Positions 16,052 through 23,889 of a stretch of DNA of 42,497 nucleotides are shown here, in pieces. Each line of letters starts with the position of its first letter. The stretch's first letter is position 1. Both the position numbers and the translations under genes were made by a program. The notes below the pieces were generated by a model. It was not told the DNA's origin and searched no databases. It saw only the letters and a list, made by a program, of their open reading frames with translations. Source of the stretch: Balneolaceae bacterium. Its GTDB lineage: Bacteria > Bacteroidota > Rhodothermia > Balneolales > Balneolaceae. The DNA lies in the NCBI GenBank assembly GCA_016937115.1, contig JAFGWN010000048.1, forward strand, positions 1-42,497, read 5' to 3'.

Positions 16052-16195
16052 GTTCCAATGCTCTGCGTTGGAACGCTCATTCGATGCTCCGCGTCAGTTT
16101 CAAATAATACGCAGAGTGTATAGGCTTTCATCAGCCGTGGAGCGACTGATGAAGATATAGGATATGTTGAGGTTTCTCTGTGAAACCCTGCGCGT
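16052..16195. repeat. GCTCTGCG-cored palindromic (REP-like) cluster
   Basis: Several hairpins are packed together: GTTCCAA-TGCTCTGCG-TTGGAAC (16052-16074), GATGCTCCGCGT with ATACGCAGAGTG, TTCATCAG with CTGATGAA, and GGTTTC-TCTGT-GAAACC. The words GCTCTGCGT, GCTCCGCGT and ACGCAGAG recur at 16572-16602 and 28731-28772, showing a dispersed family. It fills the spacer between the CPXCG gene and the small membrane-protein gene. Similar GCTCTGCG palindromes occur in other bacterial genomes from memory. Confidence 0.7.
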
Positions 16196-16205
16196 ACCAT
16201 TGTGG

Positions 16206-16571
16206 TTAATTTGTTATAACCTTTCGAAATAAATAACCCGTCAGCGTGGTAATTCCACCAATCAAACTGCCCATAATAACGGTAATCAAAATAACAAGCC
16301 AGCCTGCCGGCAGGCTGAAAAGGTCGGCGATGCGTGCAGTTAAAACGCCGTCATTGCCAATGTGGAAAAATAAAGTTTGAATCAGCCAGAGCGCAGCGAT
16401 GCCAACAAATCCCCACAGAAAGGAGGAGCCACCGGAACGGCCCAGCAAACCACCGAATATCAACCCGGGAATAAAGACCGACCACCACGGCAAGAAAAGT
16501 GACAAAAGCCAGGCGGTAACAGCAATAAAAAGTGCTAAAAGCATAAATTTACTATTTATATCTTGTCTCAT
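16206..16571 (-). CDS. Small multi-pass membrane protein, unrecognised
   Basis: The 121-residue protein is hydrophobic with about four transmembrane helices: roughly 8-25 (LLALFIAVTAWLLSLFL), 30-46 (WSVFIPGLIFGGLLG), 50-70 (SFLWGFVGIAALWLIQTLFF) and 88-112 (AGWLVILITVIMGSLIGGITTL). It has a short basic C-terminal end. I do not recognise the family. The start ATG sits directly against a perfect 10-base inverted repeat (16572-16602), so its messenger would carry a hairpin touching the start codon. A later ATG at codon 10 is possible. It lies downstream of the acylase gene, in the same direction, 45 bases after the acylase stop. Confidence 0.7.
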   Translation of the reverse strand: MRQDINSKFMLLALFIAVTAWLLSLFLPWWSVFIPGLIFGGLLGRSGGSSFLWGFVGIAALWLIQTLFFHIGNDGVLTARIADLFSLPAGWLVILITVIMGSLIGGITTLTGYLFRKVITN

Positions 16572-16602
16572 CGCTCTGCGTCAAATGAAATTACGCAGAG
16601 CG
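16572..16602. repeat. Perfect CGCTCTGCGT inverted repeat
   Basis: CGCTCTGCGT and ACGCAGAGCG are exact reverse complements separated by 11 bases. It is a clean single copy of the GCTCTGCG family, placed between the acylase stop codon and the start codon of the small membrane-protein gene. No T-tract follows it. Confidence 0.8.
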
Positions 16603-16616
16603 ACTGAGGAAGATCC

Positions 16617-19043
16617 TTATTTTAGTATTATTGAGTAAGCGACAGAATCATTCTTCGCTGGTTGATTTTTCATAAACCAGAGCGGATATAGTTCACCTTT
16701 CGCCCAGTCATCAATCATATTGTCGTAATATTCAGACCCGGGATTGCCCGATTGTCCGCCTGGATAGATGCCCCATGCTTTAATCTCAGGCCCGAGTTCC
16801 ACCACCATGCGCCAGGATGGCCCGTGGCTGCCTCGTATAGCGTTGACCGATTCTCCTGCTCCATCAGTAAAGAGATTGCTGCGGCCCAGCCCGGGAATCT
16901 GTCCTACATGATTGATATCTGTGTCATTTACGTAGCCCCATTTCCAGCTGTCGCCGTATGGTCCGTATTCTTCCGAAAGATTTTGTAGCGCCCCATGAAA
17001 AGAACGGTTTACTAACTCTTTTAACGTTTCGCGTTGCGGCGTATTCACATCATCAATCCACTGCAGTGTTGAATCATTTTTTATGAGCTGAGTGGTTTCG
17101 TCCCGTTTAGGCCACTCCAGCGGAAGGTCGGTGGTTCCGTATTCATCACCCCATAGTGCGCTGTAAAATGCATCCCACCATGCCGCAAAAAGAGAGGGGG
17201 CAATTTGATTGCCCTCGTTTTTAAGATTCCATTCTGTGAGTTCACGATACGCGTTTTGTCCGGTCTCTGAAAGCGTATCAGCTTGCAGGTAATTTAATAG
17301 CGTGGGCAGAATTGTTTTCGCGTGATAGCTGTAGGTATCCAGTTGCAACTGTTGCATATCTTTCGGCGTGATATTCTGCATAGCGGCCAGGCGGTCGTTA
17401 ATGCGGCGGCCTCGTTCGAACGGAGCAAACTCATCATCCAGATAGTAGGGATAAGTGTCATCGGTAGGATTCTGATTGGCTGAACTAACAAACCCGCGCC
17501 CCGGATTTTTAATGAACGGAATTTGGTCGAACGGAATCCAGTTCTGCCAGTCGTATTTTGGATCCGATCCGTCGCCGATAAACCGTCCCTGTTCGTTCCA
17601 TTTTGCCGGATATTTACCGGCTACGGTGATGGCAATATTACTGCTGTCGGCAAATACCCAGTTTTGCGCGGGATTTTTATAATGCTGCAGCGCCTGACGG
17701 TAATCGCTGTAATTTTTAGCCCTGTTGATGCCCAAAAAATATTTCATTTCGTTTGATTTTTCGTAGGCAATCCAGCGCATGGCATGGTATTTTGGGATGC
17801 CGGATCGCATGGGCTCACCCGGGAAGTTCTGTACCACCGGTCCGTGGTGCGTATAAAAAACAGTATCAACAAACGTTTCCTGCCCTTTAATTTTAATTTC
17901 TTCAATCCGCTTGCGGGTTGATTTCCATTGGTTGTCATGCCGGTATTCAGCCAGGGTAGAATCCCGAAATTGAATCTCATACCAGTCCCATACATCGGCG
18001 CCTACATTGGTGGTGCCCCACGCTATCTGTTCATTAAAGCCGATAATGATGGCGGGAGCGCCCGGCAGGGTGACCCCCATCACATTTTGATGGGGTCCAT
18101 GCAGCTGCACAGCATACCAGATGGAAGGCAGTGTCATATTCAAGTGCGGATCGTTGGCCAGGATGGGATGTCCGCTGGCTGTTTTACTGCCGCTAACGGC
18201 CCAGTTGTTACTTCCATTTGCAGGATCGGGCTGGTAGGGCATTACATGTTCGACAACAGATGGAGTGAATACAGAATCCGGCTGCTCAACTTGTACGGGA
18301 TCAAACTCCCAGCTTTTACTTGCGGGAATTGTCGGCTCCATCAAGTCCGTTTTGGTGTCCAGTACCTTTTTAATGAAATCATCACCGAAATACGCACGGG
18401 TATTGCTCATGCGTAAATCACCATTGTTACCCGCCAACGTATACGTCATATATTTCAAGAGCAGGGCCGTTTTCTTTGGCGTCCATTTTTCGGGCGCATG
18501 ATCGAGAATTTTGTATTCAACAGGGTATTCGGCAGAACGAAGCTGATCAATCCATGCATTAACGCCGGCGGCGTAAGCTTTTACAGCAGTCGCAGTTTGG
18601 GGATCACTCATAATGCTGGCCAGTGCTTGTTCGGCGGCGTAACCCATGCCGATACGCCGCTGGTAGCGATCATACGCCAGTGTTCGTTCGCCCAATATTT
18701 CAGAAAGACGTCCTGCTGCGGCATAGGTTTGTAGTTCCATTTGCCAGAGGCGGTCGCGGGCGGTGATGTAGCCCTGGACGAAGTAAAGGTCGGTGGTGTT
18801 GCGCGCAAAAATATGGGGAATCCGATGCTTATCGTAATACACGTGTACCGAATCGGAAAGAGCTTCGCCGGGAATTGTTATGGTTTCATTCTCTTCGGGT
18901 TGATTGGCGCTTGCCCAAAATCCTGAAGCGGGATTAAGCAGCGGGCCCAGGGGTGGCGCCGGACCTAAGGACGTAGATAACGCCCAAAATAATAGTAGGG
19001 TTGCCCCGGCAGCAGCCAACAGTTGAACAATTTTTTTAGCCAT
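16617..19043 (-). CDS. Penicillin acylase family Ntn-hydrolase, membrane-anchored
   Basis: The 808-residue precursor begins with a basic stretch and a hydrophobic segment at about 5-24 (an uncleaved anchor or signal). It has the acylase features: an alpha region with GYITARDRLWQMELQ and AAGRLSEILG, then a spacer ending at the autocleavage site, where the new beta-subunit N-terminus is S278 in GSNNWAVSG, followed by LANDPHLNMTLPSIWY and GFNEQIAWGTTNVGAD. Family members hydrolyse amide bonds of penicillins, cephalosporins, acyl-homoserine lactones or other acyl amides in the periplasm; the substrate here is unknown. The ATG at 19043 is chosen because AGGAAGGG precedes it, whereas the longer frame starts inside a palindromic repeat. 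Confidence 0.92.
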   Translation of the reverse strand: MAKKIVQLLAAAGATLLLFWALSTSLGPAPPLGPLLNPASGFWASANQPEENETITIPGEALSDSVHVYYDKHRIPHIFARNTTDLYFVQGYITARDRLWQMELQTYAAAGRLSEILGERTLAYDRYQRRIGMGYAAEQALASIMSDPQTATAVKAYAAGVNAWIDQLRSAEYPVEYKILDHAPEKWTPKKTALLLKYMTYTLAGNNGDLRMSNTRAYFGDDFIKKVLDTKTDLMEPTIPASKSWEFDPVQVEQPDSVFTPSVVEHVMPYQPDPANGSNNWAVSGSKTASGHPILANDPHLNMTLPSIWYAVQLHGPHQNVMGVTLPGAPAIIIGFNEQIAWGTTNVGADVWDWYEIQFRDSTLAEYRHDNQWKSTRKRIEEIKIKGQETFVDTVFYTHHGPVVQNFPGEPMRSGIPKYHAMRWIAYEKSNEMKYFLGINRAKNYSDYRQALQHYKNPAQNWVFADSSNIAITVAGKYPAKWNEQGRFIGDGSDPKYDWQNWIPFDQIPFIKNPGRGFVSSANQNPTDDTYPYYLDDEFAPFERGRRINDRLAAMQNITPKDMQQLQLDTYSYHAKTILPTLLNYLQADTLSETGQNAYRELTEWNLKNEGNQIAPSLFAAWWDAFYSALWGDEYGTTDLPLEWPKRDETTQLIKNDSTLQWIDDVNTPQRETLKELVNRSFHGALQNLSEEYGPYGDSWKWGYVNDTDINHVGQIPGLGRSNLFTDGAGESVNAIRGSHGPSWRMVVELGPEIKAWGIYPGGQSGNPGSEYYDNMIDDWAKGELYPLWFMKNQPAKNDSVAYSIILK

Positions 19044-19067
19044 AACCCTTCCTAAATTAATAATTGT

Positions 19068-19115
19068 CATCCCCCCTGATTCTTCCGGGACGAATCCATC
19101 CCCCTTCAAAGGGGG
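19068..19115. repeat. CCCCC/GGGGG palindromic intergenic element (copy 3)
   Basis: CCCCCTT-CA-AAGGGGG (19100-19115) and the neighbouring CCCCCCTGATTCTTCCGGGA stretch resemble the elements at 938-995, 11317-11376 and 14317-14374. Read leftward, it supplies in-frame ATG codons that would add 22 residues to the acylase. A shortened, decayed look-alike occurs at 29529-29555. Confidence 0.55.
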
Positions 19116-19145
19116 ACTTACATTGCCAATAACTTTATCTTAGCG

Positions 19146-19177
19146 CTCACTACTCACTTGCTACTCACAACTTATTA
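19146..19177. repeat. Degenerate heptamer repeat
   Basis: ACTCACT-like units follow each other (CTCACTACTCACTTGC, then TACTCACAACTTATTACT). The complementary strand reads as GTGAGTA and GCAAGTG units and recalls the perfect CAAGTAA array at the start of the window. It lies just after the stop codon of the amidinohydrolase gene. Confidence 0.5.
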
Positions 19178-19185
19178 CTAAAAAA

Positions 19186-20082
19186 TCACCACACCATCTG
19201 TTTCATACAGAAAACGCTGCCGCCGCTTTTAATAAATTCTCCGGTATTTACCTCATGAACAGCAAATTCGGCATCGCGCAGGTTCTTATTGACGTCTGTA
19301 GCCCCCTGTTGGATGATGACGTTTTTGCCATCGGGACAGGCAGCATTACAGGCAAAGAGTTTTTTGGCTTCATACTCGGTTGCTTCAATGACATTTTCGA
19401 AAATGCTGTTAATCAATTTCAGTCCCTCATTATTGAACGCATCGGGATAAATGAGTACTGTCTTTTTGTTGAGTACACAAAAACAGGTGTCTAAATGGTA
19501 GAACGCTTCATCAACCAATTCCAAAGCGATGATGGAGAGGTCGAATGTCTCGGAAATTTCTTTGTATGCCCTGATGGATGACCGGTGTCCGTATCCACCC
19601 CAAAGCAGTTTTTTGCCGGTATGCCAGATGGCGTCGCCGCAGCCTTCGAAGTCTTCAATTTTATCTTCATTGAGATAGTGGATTTCGTAACCCGCCTGAC
19701 GGAACCATTGCTCGATATACGGTACTTCCTGCTTGCGTTCTTCAGCATGCATAATACTCATGAAAACGTGCTTTTTACCGTCTTCATCAACAAACGGCAA
19801 ACTCTGATTGGCACAAAAAACCATGTCGGGCAGGCCCTGCTGGCCTTCAATAGTGTGAGGCTCAATTTCAATTTGCTCAAACGTACTTTTAATGAGTTCC
19901 CATTCGTCTTGTGCTTCCATCTTGTCCACCATCCCCACATTATCGGCCATATGCGGGTTGATGACATATTCAACCGAAAAGTGAGTCGGTTCCACCATCA
20001 AAACTTTATTTGGGAATGGCATGGAGGGAATATCCGCAAGGGAAAAATCAAGCTGGTTTTCAGAGGTAATCACATTCGGCAT
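19186..20082 (-). CDS. Arginine deiminase / dimethylargininase-like amidinohydrolase
   Basis: The 298-residue protein fits the guanidino-modifying superfamily (arginine deiminase, DDAH, amidinotransferase). The N-terminal VLMVEPTHFSVEYVINPHM is typical. Candidate catalytic residues are D86 in PDMVFCANQ, D150 in EGCGDA, H196 in YHLDTC and the nucleophile C292 in SGGSVFCMKQ near the C-terminus. R167 in GYGHRSS may bind the carboxylate. Such enzymes hydrolyse arginine, methylarginine or related compounds to citrulline plus ammonia or amine. The substrate cannot be fixed from sequence, and no arc-type operon genes are adjacent. It is transcribed leftward from an AT-rich region and is likely a single-gene unit. 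Confidence 0.88.
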   Translation of the reverse strand: MPNVITSENQLDFSLADIPSMPFPNKVLMVEPTHFSVEYVINPHMADNVGMVDKMEAQDEWELIKSTFEQIEIEPHTIEGQQGLPDMVFCANQSLPFVDEDGKKHVFMSIMHAEERKQEVPYIEQWFRQAGYEIHYLNEDKIEDFEGCGDAIWHTGKKLLWGGYGHRSSIRAYKEISETFDLSIIALELVDEAFYHLDTCFCVLNKKTVLIYPDAFNNEGLKLINSIFENVIEATEYEAKKLFACNAACPDGKNVIIQQGATDVNKNLRDAEFAVHEVNTGEFIKSGGSVFCMKQMVW

Positions 20083-20276
20083 AAAAATGACGCTTTATTA
20101 ATTATTCAATAGTTGGGCTTCAAATTTTGGATGAATAATATACGTATTCAATGGAAAGAAAAAAGTTTCGTGAAATGGATTATGTAACAGAAATAGTAAA
20201 AAGGGTCTTAAAAGCTTTTAGAAAAACATTCTATTCAAGTAGTCATGTAGTTAATGAATAGTGTATAGCACTCAGA

Positions 20277-20298
20277 ACCTGTAAAACAGACCTGTTTT
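20277..20298. promoter_or_regulatory. Operator-like palindrome and direct repeat
   Basis: AAAACAG-AC-CTGTTTT is a 7-base perfect inverted repeat, and ACCTGT occurs twice with a 13-base period (20277 and 20290). It lies about 30 bases upstream of the candidate -35 at 20329. This position would suit a regulator binding site, but AT-rich palindromes arise by chance. The rest of the 20083-20394 interval is very AT-rich; apart from this site and the promoter candidate I see nothing in it. Confidence 0.3.
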
Positions 20299-20328
20299 GA
20301 CAGTAAGTTAATGTTAATCTTTGTCTTA

Positions 20329-20357
20329 TTGATAACGTTTATATAGGTTGATATATA
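20329..20357 (+). promoter_or_regulatory. Candidate promoter TTGATA-N17-TATATA
   Basis: TTGATA (20329-20334) and TATATA (20352-20357) are separated by exactly 17 bases. The expected transcription start near 20363-20365 would leave almost no leader for an ATG at 20368. It would give a normal leader of about 30 bases for the ATG at 20395, which supports the latter start for the downstream lipoprotein. The promoter type is of the general sigma-70 kind, and the assignment is by eye only. Confidence 0.45.
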
Positions 20358-20394
20358 CCTGGAAAGGATGCTTAATCCCTTAAAGTTGCATTTT

Positions 20395-22104
20395 ATGAGA
20401 CATTTACTGTTGCTATTATCTGCTTTTGTCTTAAATCTTATTATAGGGAGTTGCGGCTCTGTTGATAGTAATAATACGGAAAAAGAGTCCCCGAACACAT
20501 GGGGTGATCTTGTATTAATTTCTACAGAAAAGGCAGAATATGGCTTGAAAACAGACGGGCAAGCAGAAATAACTATTAAAAATAATTCAGATGAGTCAAT
20601 TTTTATTACCCGAGATTCGCACCGTCCGTATTCATCTTATTTTGGTATTCAGCGTCAACAAAGAGATGAAAGCTGGGAGTATGTAGATGCCTCGCGATGG
20701 TTTACAGGTGAGCGTTTTCTTCTTTCCCGAGAAATAAAACCGGGTCAGGCTTTTGGGCCAGATTCCGTGCTGCTTGGTCCGCTTCGTTTTTATTCGGGAA
20801 CTTATCGCTTTGTTTATCTTCTCTGTCCTACCTCTAATCCTTGTCCGGAATACGAGATGTTGCCATTCTCCTCAAGAATATCCAATACGTGGAAAATTGC
20901 AGATGTTGATCTTGCCCTGAATATTTCAACTGATCGAAAAGAATATGCTTTACATGAAGAGGATGCCGGCAGTGAAATTACATTATCACTTACTAACAAT
21001 TCAGAAGAAATCGTGTTTATAAGAGATTCTGACATTATTGCATTTCAGCTTCGTGAAGGGAGTGATTGGGAGACAATACAAAAGATTGATATTAAAGGGG
21101 ATGCATCATCCGATTATTATAAAATTGAACCGGGTGAAGTTTTCAACCCGCAAAAATTTTCGATTTCAGGGTTGACAGGTTATTCAGGTACGTACCGATT
21201 TGTATATGAACTTTGTCCTATGCAACAGGATTGTAGAGAAGACGAGATGCTGCCACTGAAGATGAGAGTCTCTAATACGTTTGAGATCGGTCAATCCGTG
21301 ATTGAGCCCAGTGTTGATATCACGACAGATAAAACGGGACTAAATTTTAATGGCGATAAAAGTATTGGAGTAACACTCGTAAATAACTTCGATGAGACTA
21401 TCTATTTGAAGGATCAGGAATATGTGGGCTATCAGCGCCTTGAAAATGGGAAGTGGGTTACGGTAGAGGAGGATTGGTTTACCGAGAGTAGAACAGCAGA
21501 ATTTCTGGAGATTAAACACGGCGAAAGGCTTGAGTCGGATAATTTGCCATTAAACCGATTAACGGGACAAACAGGAACCTATCGGTTTATATATGAGCTT
21601 TGCAGGACAGGACCCGGTTGTAGTGAAGATGAACTTTTGCCTGTTTATAGCCGCACCTCTAATACCTGGCAGGTTATAGAAAGTGATTTTCAAACGGAGG
21701 TGTTTACAGATAGGTCTGAAGTAAGTTTATCGCAGGATGAAGAAATCGGGGTAGGTTTGATTAATAATTCTGATAATTCAATATTTCTGAGAGGCAGTGA
21801 GTATGTAGGTTATCAGCGTTTTGAAAACGAGCAGTGGGTTACGATACAGGAATATATTTATACCGTCGATAAATTCCCTGACTTTTTTGAGCTTAAACCG
21901 GGAGAAAGACACAACCCAAGTGATGGTGATTTTGATTCCTTGCCTTTGAAGTATTTGCAGGGAGGTCCCGGAGTTTATCGTTTTGTCTATTTACTGTGCC
22001 CAACTATTTCAGAAAGTAATACCAACCCTGCTACCAACTGTACAGAAGATGAAATGCTGCCATTAGCTTTGCGGGTTTCAAATACTTTCACAGTGGTGAA
22101 ATAG
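20395..22104 (+). CDS. Lipoprotein with four tandem Ig-like repeat domains
   Basis: The 569-residue product has a lipoprotein signal (MRHLLLLLSAF... lipobox IIGSC, C20) and then four copies of a domain of about 125-140 residues. Each begins with a STDR/TDK-type strand and NNS/NNF-D/E-x-I-F/Y/V, continues with GYQR/AFQL, then GTYRFVYELC and C-x-EDEMLP, and ends with RVSNTF. Two cysteines per copy (LC...C) probably form a disulfide. The layout suggests a beta-sandwich protein on the cell surface or in the periplasm. I do not recognise a characterised family. Its base composition is clearly more AT-rich than its neighbours. An earlier ATG at 20368 is possible, but the promoter position and signal peptide favour 20395. 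Confidence 0.8.
   Translation: MRHLLLLLSAFVLNLIIGSCGSVDSNNTEKESPNTWGDLVLISTEKAEYGLKTDGQAEITIKNNSDESIFITRDSHRPYSSYFGIQRQQRDESWEYVDASRWFTGERFLLSREIKPGQAFGPDSVLLGPLRFYSGTYRFVYLLCPTSNPCPEYEMLPFSSRISNTWKIADVDLALNISTDRKEYALHEEDAGSEITLSLTNNSEEIVFIRDSDIIAFQLREGSDWETIQKIDIKGDASSDYYKIEPGEVFNPQKFSISGLTGYSGTYRFVYELCPMQQDCREDEMLPLKMRVSNTFEIGQSVIEPSVDITTDKTGLNFNGDKSIGVTLVNNFDETIYLKDQEYVGYQRLENGKWVTVEEDWFTESRTAEFLEIKHGERLESDNLPLNRLTGQTGTYRFIYELCRTGPGCSEDELLPVYSRTSNTWQVIESDFQTEVFTDRSEVSLSQDEEIGVGLINNSDNSIFLRGSEYVGYQRFENEQWVTIQEYIYTVDKFPDFFELKPGERHNPSDGDFDSLPLKYLQGGPGVYRFVYLLCPTISESNTNPATNCTEDEMLPLALRVSNTFTVVK
20506..22101 (+). repeat. Four-fold internal duplication within the lipoprotein gene
   Basis: Approximate units are 20506-20901, 20908-21291, 21307-21678 and 21685-22101. 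At protein level each shares TYRFxYxLC, EDExLP and (R/S)xSNTx. Units 3 and 4 are most alike early on (EYVGYQRLEN versus EYVGYQRFEN). DNA-level identity is limited, so the duplication is not recent. Confidence 0.85.
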
Positions 22105-22124
22105 CTGAGCTGAAGGTAGGTATT

Positions 22125-22919
22125 CTAAGTCACATTGCTCTTTCTGAGTACTTTGTTAAGCAGCCTTGGCGCAAGCCGCTTCAACCAGACGGCCCACACT
22201 TCCTTGCCGCCGATATAAAATTCCTCTTTCCCTTTTTCAATGCCCGCCAGTATTTTCCGGGCACAGGCATCCGGCGACATGCCGTTTTGCTGGCCTTTGC
22301 TCATCTCACCTAATTTAGATCCATCTCCCTTCAGAGCATTAACGGTAACATTGGTTTTGATGAACCCCGGGCAAACAAGCGTCACATCAATGTTTTGAAC
22401 AGCAACTTCTTGCCGCAAGCTGTCGAACCAGCCATGCAGTGCATGCTTTGAGGCGGCGTACGTAGATCGCATCCGGGTGCCGAATTTGCCCATCACGCTG
22501 CTGGTAACCACAATATGTCCCTTTTCACGCTCCATCATAGAGGGCAGGACCGCTTTGGTTAAGGCGATGGTCCCAAAGAAATTCACTTCCATGATGTTGC
22601 GGATGACGTCTATATCCGTTTCCACAGCAAGCGAACGCTGACTGATGCCGCCATTATTAAAAAGGTAATCGATATGGCCAAAAACACGTAATGCTTCTTC
22701 CGTTTTTTGGGTCAAGCTTTCGGTATCAGCCAGATCAAGCGGAAGCACATAGATATTATCTTTATTTCCGGCACATTTGTTTTTCACTTCTTCAAGTTTT
22801 TCGGCCCGGCGTGATGAAATGATGAGTCTGGCGTTCCGCTCATGTAACGCGTAGGTCAGTGCTTCACCAATTCCCGATGATGCGCCGGTGATCCAAATAA
22901 CACTGTTTTTAAAATTCAT
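22125..22919 (-). CDS. Short-chain dehydrogenase/reductase (classical SDR)
   Basis: The 264-residue enzyme is a classical SDR. It has the nucleotide loop TGASSGIG (11-18), SSRRAEKL after the second strand (basic residues favouring NADP), LDLAD (61-65), NNGGIS in place of NNAG, N113 in EVNFFG, S141, and Y154-x3-K158 in TYAASKHAL. The catalytic tetrad is therefore complete. CPGFIKTNV and the C-terminal region are typical of the DHRS7-like/acyl-oxidoreductase branch, but the substrate is unknown. The ATG at 22919 is preferred because the 28 residues before it do not belong to the fold. It converges on the repeat lipoprotein gene with a 20-base gap and diverges from the response regulator. Confidence 0.9.
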   Translation of the reverse strand: MNFKNSVIWITGASSGIGEALTYALHERNARLIISSRRAEKLEEVKNKCAGNKDNIYVLPLDLADTESLTQKTEEALRVFGHIDYLFNNGGISQRSLAVETDIDVIRNIMEVNFFGTIALTKAVLPSMMEREKGHIVVTSSVMGKFGTRMRSTYAASKHALHGWFDSLRQEVAVQNIDVTLVCPGFIKTNVTVNALKGDGSKLGEMSKGQQNGMSPDACARKILAGIEKGKEEFYIGGKEVWAVWLKRLAPRLLNKVLRKSNVT

Positions 22920-23095
22920 TTTATAAGCAGTTTTTTTTGCACGTACAAAATGGTTAATCCCATTCAATATGACAAGCGGGAATGAAACAATGGCCTCATT
23001 CAAATAATGCTCAAAGTTTGCTATCTTTAACAGCGAATTTAATGGGATAGGATTTCGTTTGCCATATTTAAAACAATAAATAAAACGTATTTGGC

Positions 23096-23797
23096 TTGAG
23101 ACCGAAACACACCATTTTACTTGTTGAAGATGAAAAGGAGCCAGCTGAAATGCTGTCCAATTTTTTAGAAATGAATGATTATCGCGTGCTGGTAGCTAAT
23201 GAAGGAAATCGGGCACAGGAGTTAATCGATGAAGAAGCCGGTGCTATTCACCTTGCCATTCTTGATATTATGGTTCCGAATATAGATGGTAAAGAACTAT
23301 GCAAACGTATTCGCCGGCACCCGGTGCTGAATGATATTCCCGTTATATTTTTGACTGCCAGGGATCAGGAACAGGACGAAATTGAAGGTTTGGAGCTTGG
23401 GGCAGATGACTACATTTCCAAGCCGGCCAGCCTCGATCTGGTGAAAACGCATGTAGAAACACTGCTGCGCCGCCAAAATCCACAAAATGCCAACTGGCTG
23501 CAGTATGGTGACGCTTATCTCGATACCGATGGCAAGGAGTTGTATATAAACGACAAAAAAGTAGAACTTACCTCAACCGAATATAGCTTAATTGAGTTGT
23601 TATTTAAGAGCCCGAAGCAGGTGTTTAGCCGGCAGCAGATTCTGGAGCATATCACCGAAGAAGGTCGTTTTGTATTTGATCGTACCGTTGATGTGCACAT
23701 CAAGAATTTGCGGCTCAAAATGGGTGATGCCGGGGAAATCATAAAAACATATCGCGGTATCGGCTACGGAGTGAATCGAGAGATCGCAAAAGTCTAA
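23096..23797 (+). CDS. Response regulator, OmpR/PhoB family
   Basis: The 233-residue protein has a receiver domain with the acidic pair in LLVEDEKE (E11, D12), phospho-acceptor D57 in AILDIMVPNIDG, T87 in FLTARD and K109 in DYISKP. A winged-helix DNA-binding domain follows at about 130-230 (ELTSTEYSLIELLFKSPKQVFSRQQIL, VDVHIKNLRLKMG, TYRGIGYG). The start is a TTG: a stop codon lies five codons upstream and the next ATG falls after the first beta strand, so no ATG start is compatible with the fold. It pairs with the downstream histidine kinase, from which it is separated by a palindromic element. The stimulus is unknown. Confidence 0.93.
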   Translation: MRPKHTILLVEDEKEPAEMLSNFLEMNDYRVLVANEGNRAQELIDEEAGAIHLAILDIMVPNIDGKELCKRIRRHPVLNDIPVIFLTARDQEQDEIEGLELGADDYISKPASLDLVKTHVETLLRRQNPQNANWLQYGDAYLDTDGKELYINDKKVELTSTEYSLIELLFKSPKQVFSRQQILEHITEEGRFVFDRTVDVHIKNLRLKMGDAGEIIKTYRGIGYGVNREIAKV

Positions 23798-23807
23798 ATA
23801 AATATGT

Positions 23808-23871
23808 CATCCTGTCCGGAATGCTTTCGGGATCAGGATCTATTATATTGTATGCCGGAACAAGTTCGGCA
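23808..23871. repeat. GTCATCCTG-type palindromic element between regulator and kinase
   Basis: ATCCTG (23809) pairs with CAGGAT (23834-23839) around a TCCGGAATGCTTTCGGG middle, and TGCCGGAAC-AA-GTTCGGCA (23853-23871) forms a second hairpin with one bulge. This double-hairpin form resembles dispersed GTCATCCTGA...CAGGATCT elements seen in many environmental bacterial genomes, from memory. It may tune the relative expression of the two genes. Confidence 0.6.
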
Positions 23872-23889
23872 GGGCATTAATTTTCCCAT

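Noticed and set aside
20368-20394. Earlier ATG of the repeat lipoprotein
   Set aside because: The candidate promoter would start transcription only a few bases before it, and the signal peptide proper begins at MRHLLLL.
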